Shown: positions 60,714-64,000 of the stretch, in pieces
Position numbering within the stretch: the first letter of the stretch is position 1
Layout: the number at the start of each line of letters is the position of its first letter
Assembly (NCBI RefSeq): GCF_000304355.2
Contig: NC_018227.2
Span: 620,001-684,000, forward strand
Length of the DNA: 64,000 nt
Reading direction: 5' to 3'
Source of the DNA: Methanoculleus bourgensis MS2
GTDB taxonomy: Archaea > Halobacteriota > Methanomicrobia > Methanomicrobiales > Methanoculleaceae
Made by a program: the position numbers and the translations under genes
Notes under the pieces: model-generated
The model's input: only the letters and a program-made list of their open reading frames with translations
The model's database searches: none
Told to the model about the DNA's origin: nothing

Positions 60714-62486
60714 ATGAGTTATACCGATCGAATCAGGCCCACGGATAAAGGGATAACAACGTATTTAGATGAACTGCGTGGGAAGAACTATCAGATCCCG
60801 ACATTTCAACGAGAAATAGTGTGGGACAAGGAAAATGTCAAAAAGCTCTGGGATAGCATTTACAAGTTTTATCCGTTAGGCAGCATTCTGGTCTGGAAGA
60901 CAGATATTAAACTCCAGAATCACCGTGAAATCGGAGGACATCTCATCACTGATGACCTTGTTCGTCCTGAGTATCAATACATCCTTGATGGTCAGCAGAG
61001 GACAACGTCTCTGTTAACCTCATTGTATGGCGGGAAGGTGAAAGGTCGTGAAGATTTTTCCCCAACACTATTTATCGATCTGACAGTCCTGGATCTGGAC
61101 GAAACAGACGATGAGAGTTATAAGAAGCGTTTCCTGTTTTGGCATGAGATTGATGACCGTAACGGGGAACTCAAGGCAAACATCGGAAAACGGCGAAAGT
61201 TCGACGAAGGGTTAATTGTCAAACTCATTGATATTCAGAAAGATTTTGGGGCAATCGAGCGGTGTCTGGTCGAGAACGGGAGCGGGGACTATCAGAATTA
61301 TGACCATCCATACCGGATCCAGCTGAGACGTGTTCGCGAAGTGCTTGATAATTACCGCGTACCGTTTATAGAGTTGAAAGGCATTCAGGTATCAGAAGTC
61401 TGCCAGATCTTTGAAAGAATTAACCAGGCGGGAAAGCCGCTGAATATTTTTGATATCGTGGTTGCAAAGACCTTCAGACCCGAAACAAATGGGACGAAGG
61501 GATTTTATTTAAGAGAATTGATCGAGGATCTGAGAGATATAAACAAGAGCCAATTTCTGGCCATTGATGATCTGACCTACCTGCAGATATTGGCTATTCT
61601 GATCAACAGGAACGTCCCGGGCTCAGGTATACAAAATATAACCGAACGGTACCTAAACGACATTAAAGCACATCAGATCGAAGAGGTCTGGGACGAAGCA
61701 AAGAGAGCAGTTCTCAAAACATTCGATTTCCTGGAGAATTATCTGTATCTGAATGGGCCCCAATTAATTCCCTATCGATATCTGTATCTTACGCTTACGT
61801 CTTATTTCTACAATAATAACACGCCGAATTACCATTTTCTGAAACAATACTACTGGTTCTACTGTTTCCACAATGAGGATCTACTCAGCAATACGACTCA
61901 TCTCTTTGAACATATCGAGATGCTCGAACAGGAGAAAAACCACCAGAATCCAAAGATCTCACGGTTCCTTATCGATAAGGAAAAATTACGGACAGCCTCG
62001 TACAGCTCGAAAGGTCGTTTTTCACGGGCCATTCTCTCCCTCTATGCCAACCATAAACCGAAAGACTGGAGGAACACCGATCGGGATGTGCTCTCAAGCG
62101 TGTACTATATCCTGACCGACAGACCGAATTTACATCATATATTCCCGGTGGATTACATCAACAGGAATCCCGGAAGCAACAGGCTCGACGGGAACAGCTT
62201 GATGAATATCACCTATCTGACGCAGATAACAAACCTTGAGATCAGCAACAGGAATCCTCTTGAATACATTCAGGACTATTGCAATAATCCAGATTTCGAG
62301 AGGGTAATGGGCAGCCATCTTCTCCCTCCGGAAATCGTTGAATGGGCACGCATGGAGATGATGCCCGCAAACGCATTGGACGTATTCATTGAGAAACGCA
62401 TAGACCTGATAATCGAAGCATTACGCACGAAAGTCCCCTCCACAAACATGGAAGTGATTGATACTCGTGAGGGCTTTTCAGGGTAG
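60714..62486 (+). CDS. DUF262-HNH (GmrSD-like) protein
   Basis: 590 residues. DUF262 motifs are clear: YQIPTFQREIVWDKENV near 27 and YILDGQQRTTSLL near 90. The C-terminal DUF1524-like HNH has LHHIFPVDYINR and NLEISNRNP. GmrS/GmrD fusions are type IV restriction enzymes that cut glucosylated hydroxymethylcytosine DNA in an NTP-dependent way. ATG 60714 (MSYTDRI) follows GGTGG and removes the unlikely N-terminal extension. This gene and its neighbours are more AT-rich than the core genome. Confidence 0.87.
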   Translation: MSYTDRIRPTDKGITTYLDELRGKNYQIPTFQREIVWDKENVKKLWDSIYKFYPLGSILVWKTDIKLQNHREIGGHLITDDLVRPEYQYILDGQQRTTSLLTSLYGGKVKGREDFSPTLFIDLTVLDLDETDDESYKKRFLFWHEIDDRNGELKANIGKRRKFDEGLIVKLIDIQKDFGAIERCLVENGSGDYQNYDHPYRIQLRRVREVLDNYRVPFIELKGIQVSEVCQIFERINQAGKPLNIFDIVVAKTFRPETNGTKGFYLRELIEDLRDINKSQFLAIDDLTYLQILAILINRNVPGSGIQNITERYLNDIKAHQIEEVWDEAKRAVLKTFDFLENYLYLNGPQLIPYRYLYLTLTSYFYNNNTPNYHFLKQYYWFYCFHNEDLLSNTTHLFEHIEMLEQEKNHQNPKISRFLIDKEKLRTASYSSKGRFSRAILSLYANHKPKDWRNTDRDVLSSVYYILTDRPNLHHIFPVDYINRNPGSNRLDGNSLMNITYLTQITNLEISNRNPLEYIQDYCNNPDFERVMGSHLLPPEIVEWARMEMMPANALDVFIEKRIDLIIEALRTKVPSTNMEVIDTREGFSG

Positions 62487-62557
62487 AAGGAGGGAGTCTT
62501 CCCTTTTCTGTTTCTTACAGAAATGAGTTTCACCGTTGAAGGAAGGAGAGGAATACT

Positions 62558-62782
62558 TTGAGAATCGCATGCATTGTTCCGGGAAGTTACATACAGATCT
62601 GGGATAAAAAAGGAATTTCCGGCCCGCAGAATGCCGACGATATGTTTTTAGGCAGGTTATCGAGCATTTCGAAGAAATACGCTAAGGAATTTTACGACGA
62701 GTCTTACTGTAACTCTTTTTCCCGGCCACCCCCTGCCGATCTGACGCCGTCTTCAATCCTGTCCGCCCCCACCCATGAGTGA
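62558..62782 (+). pseudogene. N-terminal remnant of a DUF6884/YaaA-like gene
   Basis: From TTG 62558, after a GGAGAGG ribosome site, the first about 50 codons (MRIACIVPGSYIQIWDKKGI...KKYAKEFYDES) match the start of DUF6884-type proteins (IWDK, GP, YxG, YAexFY pattern). Homology then stops and the remaining codons (SRPPPADLTPS) look unrelated. The usual continuation (a block like VILSAKYGF) is missing, so the gene is truncated. Confidence 0.5.
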
Positions 62783-62833
62783 GCATGAGCCGCTTCAAAA
62801 GACTGATACGGGGTGAGCGTCATACTACCCAGT

Positions 62834-63184
62834 ATGGAGATACGGGCGGGCGCAATGGCAGGACGCACATTAACCAGGACGGCGCGGGAGACTATCGTCG
62901 CGATACTCACCCGGAACGATGCCGAATGGATCGCGATCTTCGGCTCCTATGCGCGGGGATCCGCCAACCCGGCGAGCGATATCGATATCCCGGTCCGGTT
63001 TGCCCGCACAAAAAGCCTCTTTTCGCTTGTCCGGATCGAGAACGAACTCGCCCGGGCTCTTGGCATGAAGGTGGACCTCGTCACCAAGAACGCCGTCAGT
63101 CCCTACCTTGCCGATGCAATATACCGTGATGCCGTGGTGATCTATGACGCCGGAGGACCTCGCGTATCTTCATCACATCCTTGA
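62834..63184 (+). CDS. MNT-type minimal nucleotidyltransferase (antitoxin)
   Basis: About 116 residues with the nucleotidyltransferase motif FGSYARGSANPASDIDIPV. MNT antitoxins add AMP to their HEPN toxin to silence it. The start could be ATG 62834 or ATG 62855. Its 3' end overlaps the HEPN start by about 40 bp; the last residues after YDAGG look like run-on and the natural stop may have been lost. Confidence 0.8.
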   Translation: MEIRAGAMAGRTLTRTARETIVAILTRNDAEWIAIFGSYARGSANPASDIDIPVRFARTKSLFSLVRIENELARALGMKVDLVTKNAVSPYLADAIYRDAVVIYDAGGPRVSSSHP

Positions 63185-63485
63185 TGCCATAACGAGCATC
63201 GAGGAGTTCTCCGAAGGTGTCGGCGGAGGAGCTCCGAAACCGCCGGCTGGAGCGCACCGGGATCGAGCGCATGCTGACCATTATCGGCGAGGCTGTAAAG
63301 ATGGTTCGCCGGAGTTGCGAAAAGAGTATCCGGAGATCCCCTGGAGAGAGGCTGCGGGGATGCGGGATAAGATCGTCCACCATCACTTCAGTGTAGATTA
63401 CGAAGCAGTCTTCTTGGCACTACGCGATGATCTCACGATCCTCGAGCAGAGGATCAGGGCTATTCTTAATGAGGCCGGACACTAA
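63144..63485 (+). pseudogene. HEPN toxin (DUF86) gene with two compensating frameshifts
   Basis: The frame begins MTPEDLAYLHHILDAITSIEEFSEGV and ends IPWREAAGMRDKIVHHHFSVDY, with the HEPN motif RDKIVH (Rx4H). Between about 63219 and 63305 the family-like sequence (SAEELRNRRLERTGIERMLT, then IIGEAVKMV) is in the next frame. So an extra base near 63219 and a lost base near 63303 enclose about 28 out-of-frame codons. The toxin is probably altered or dead unless these are sequencing errors. Confidence 0.7.
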
Positions 63486-63787
63486 TCCGCTGCTTCTCAC
63501 GCCCGAGAGCCGCTCCAGCGCCCGGAGCCGGCTCTCGAACTCCTCGAGTCGCAACTCTGGTGCACAAACTCCGGCCCGAAACCGCTTCGCGTTTTCTCAA
63601 GCTCCGGCCCTTCAGGCCATCGCACTCCCATAGAACGTCCTTGCGGTGCTTCCGCTCTGCTCATGGCGCCTGACAACCGGGGGCGGCATCCGGCGACATG
63701 GCAGAATGACAGAAATCCCCGGTACCATGTCCAAAAGAGCCCGAACAAAGAGAAAGGTTTTTCGCCGCTCCGTATGCACTCCCACGT
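63486..63787. other. Intergenic region, nothing recognised
   Basis: About 300 bp without a supported gene. GC-rich with several short inverted repeats. Confidence 0.25.
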
Positions 63788-64000
63788 ATGACTCACCGAG
63801 CGATTACCGCAATCCTCGTGGCATCCGTCCTGCTCCTCATCGCTGCAGCAGGGTGCATTGCCACAACGGAAGAGAAGATCATTACTATTGCACCGGCCGA
63901 CGAGGCCTACGCCCGGGGGCTCGCCGAATACGGAGCCGGCAACTACCGGGTCGCCGAAGAACGATTTGCCGAGGCCTACGCCCTCTACACCGGTGCCGGC
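63788..64000 (+). CDS. Lipoprotein with TPR-like repeats (truncated by window end)
   Basis: Open to the edge. It reads MTHRAITAILVASVLLLIAA, then AGC with a lipobox-like LIAAAGC (Cys at residue 23), followed by a helical repeat (ARGLAEYGAGNYRVAEERFAEAYAL) of TPR type. Predicted to be exported and lipid-anchored. No stop in the window. Confidence 0.65.
   Translation, partial: MTHRAITAILVASVLLLIAAAGCIATTEEKIITIAPADEAYARGLAEYGAGNYRVAEERFAEAYALYTGAG

Overview
The window is from a GC-rich euryarchaeon, most likely a methanogen of the order Methanomicrobiales (Methanoculleus-like). Reasons are the archaeal NusA-like two-KH protein, an archaeal ATP-dependent DNA ligase next to a PolX-PHP polymerase, DUF432 next to an MscS channel, DUF365, TATA-box promoters with short leaders, and the overall gene style. 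The assignment rests on gene content only; no 16S rRNA, tRNA or methanogenesis gene is in the window.

Positions 1-22,020 are mostly core genome: an IS630-type element, hisE-nusA, a degenerate PAS kinase, DUF432-MscS, an MBL-fold protein, a SIMPL protein, a phospho-signalling operon (wHTH-FHA, Ser/Thr kinase, K+-channel-like protein), DNA ligase and PolX, FKBP, TreT, a DEAD-box RNA helicase, a UDG-like protein and Hsp20. A family of MITE-like repeats with TA target sites (six copies, some partial or decayed) is scattered through it. Two copies end exactly in the TAG stop codon of a neighbouring gene and one abuts a start codon.

Positions 22,021-32,800 are transitional: two remnants of DNA-binding proteins, at least one of the AAA_4 (RecG-like) type, each next to short direct-repeat arrays with 10-11 bp period, an HNH-HIT pair, a GIY-YIG/PLD nuclease pair, a YhaO/YhaN (SbcCD-like) pair and two small PUA/EVE-fold proteins.

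Positions 32,911-63,485 are a dense defence island. A tightly overlapping five-gene operon encodes a DrmD-like SNF2 helicase, a 1516-aa Eco57I-type adenine methylase fused to an AlbA_2 domain, a YaaA-HEPN fusion, a PD-(D/E)XK nuclease and an unknown protein. Converging on it is a run of minus-strand genes led by a prokaryotic viperin: viperin, TPR-HEPN, an unknown protein and a nuclease-like protein. A CARF-wHTH regulator is divergent from viperin. Beyond lie a 43-codon (42 residues) SMP-like gene, a giant DruE-like DEAD/DUF1998 helicase with a C-terminal nuclease-like domain, a HEAT-repeat protein, an EVE-Mrr restriction enzyme, a GmrSD-like DUF262-HNH protein, a broken DUF6884-like gene and an MNT/HEPN toxin-antitoxin pair whose toxin carries two compensating frameshifts. 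The window ends inside a lipoprotein gene.

The best candidates for an undescribed system are (i) the SNF2-MTase-YaaA/HEPN-nuclease operon and (ii) the viperin/TPR-HEPN/nuclease-like cluster with its CARF regulator. All names are from reading motifs by eye; no database search was run.
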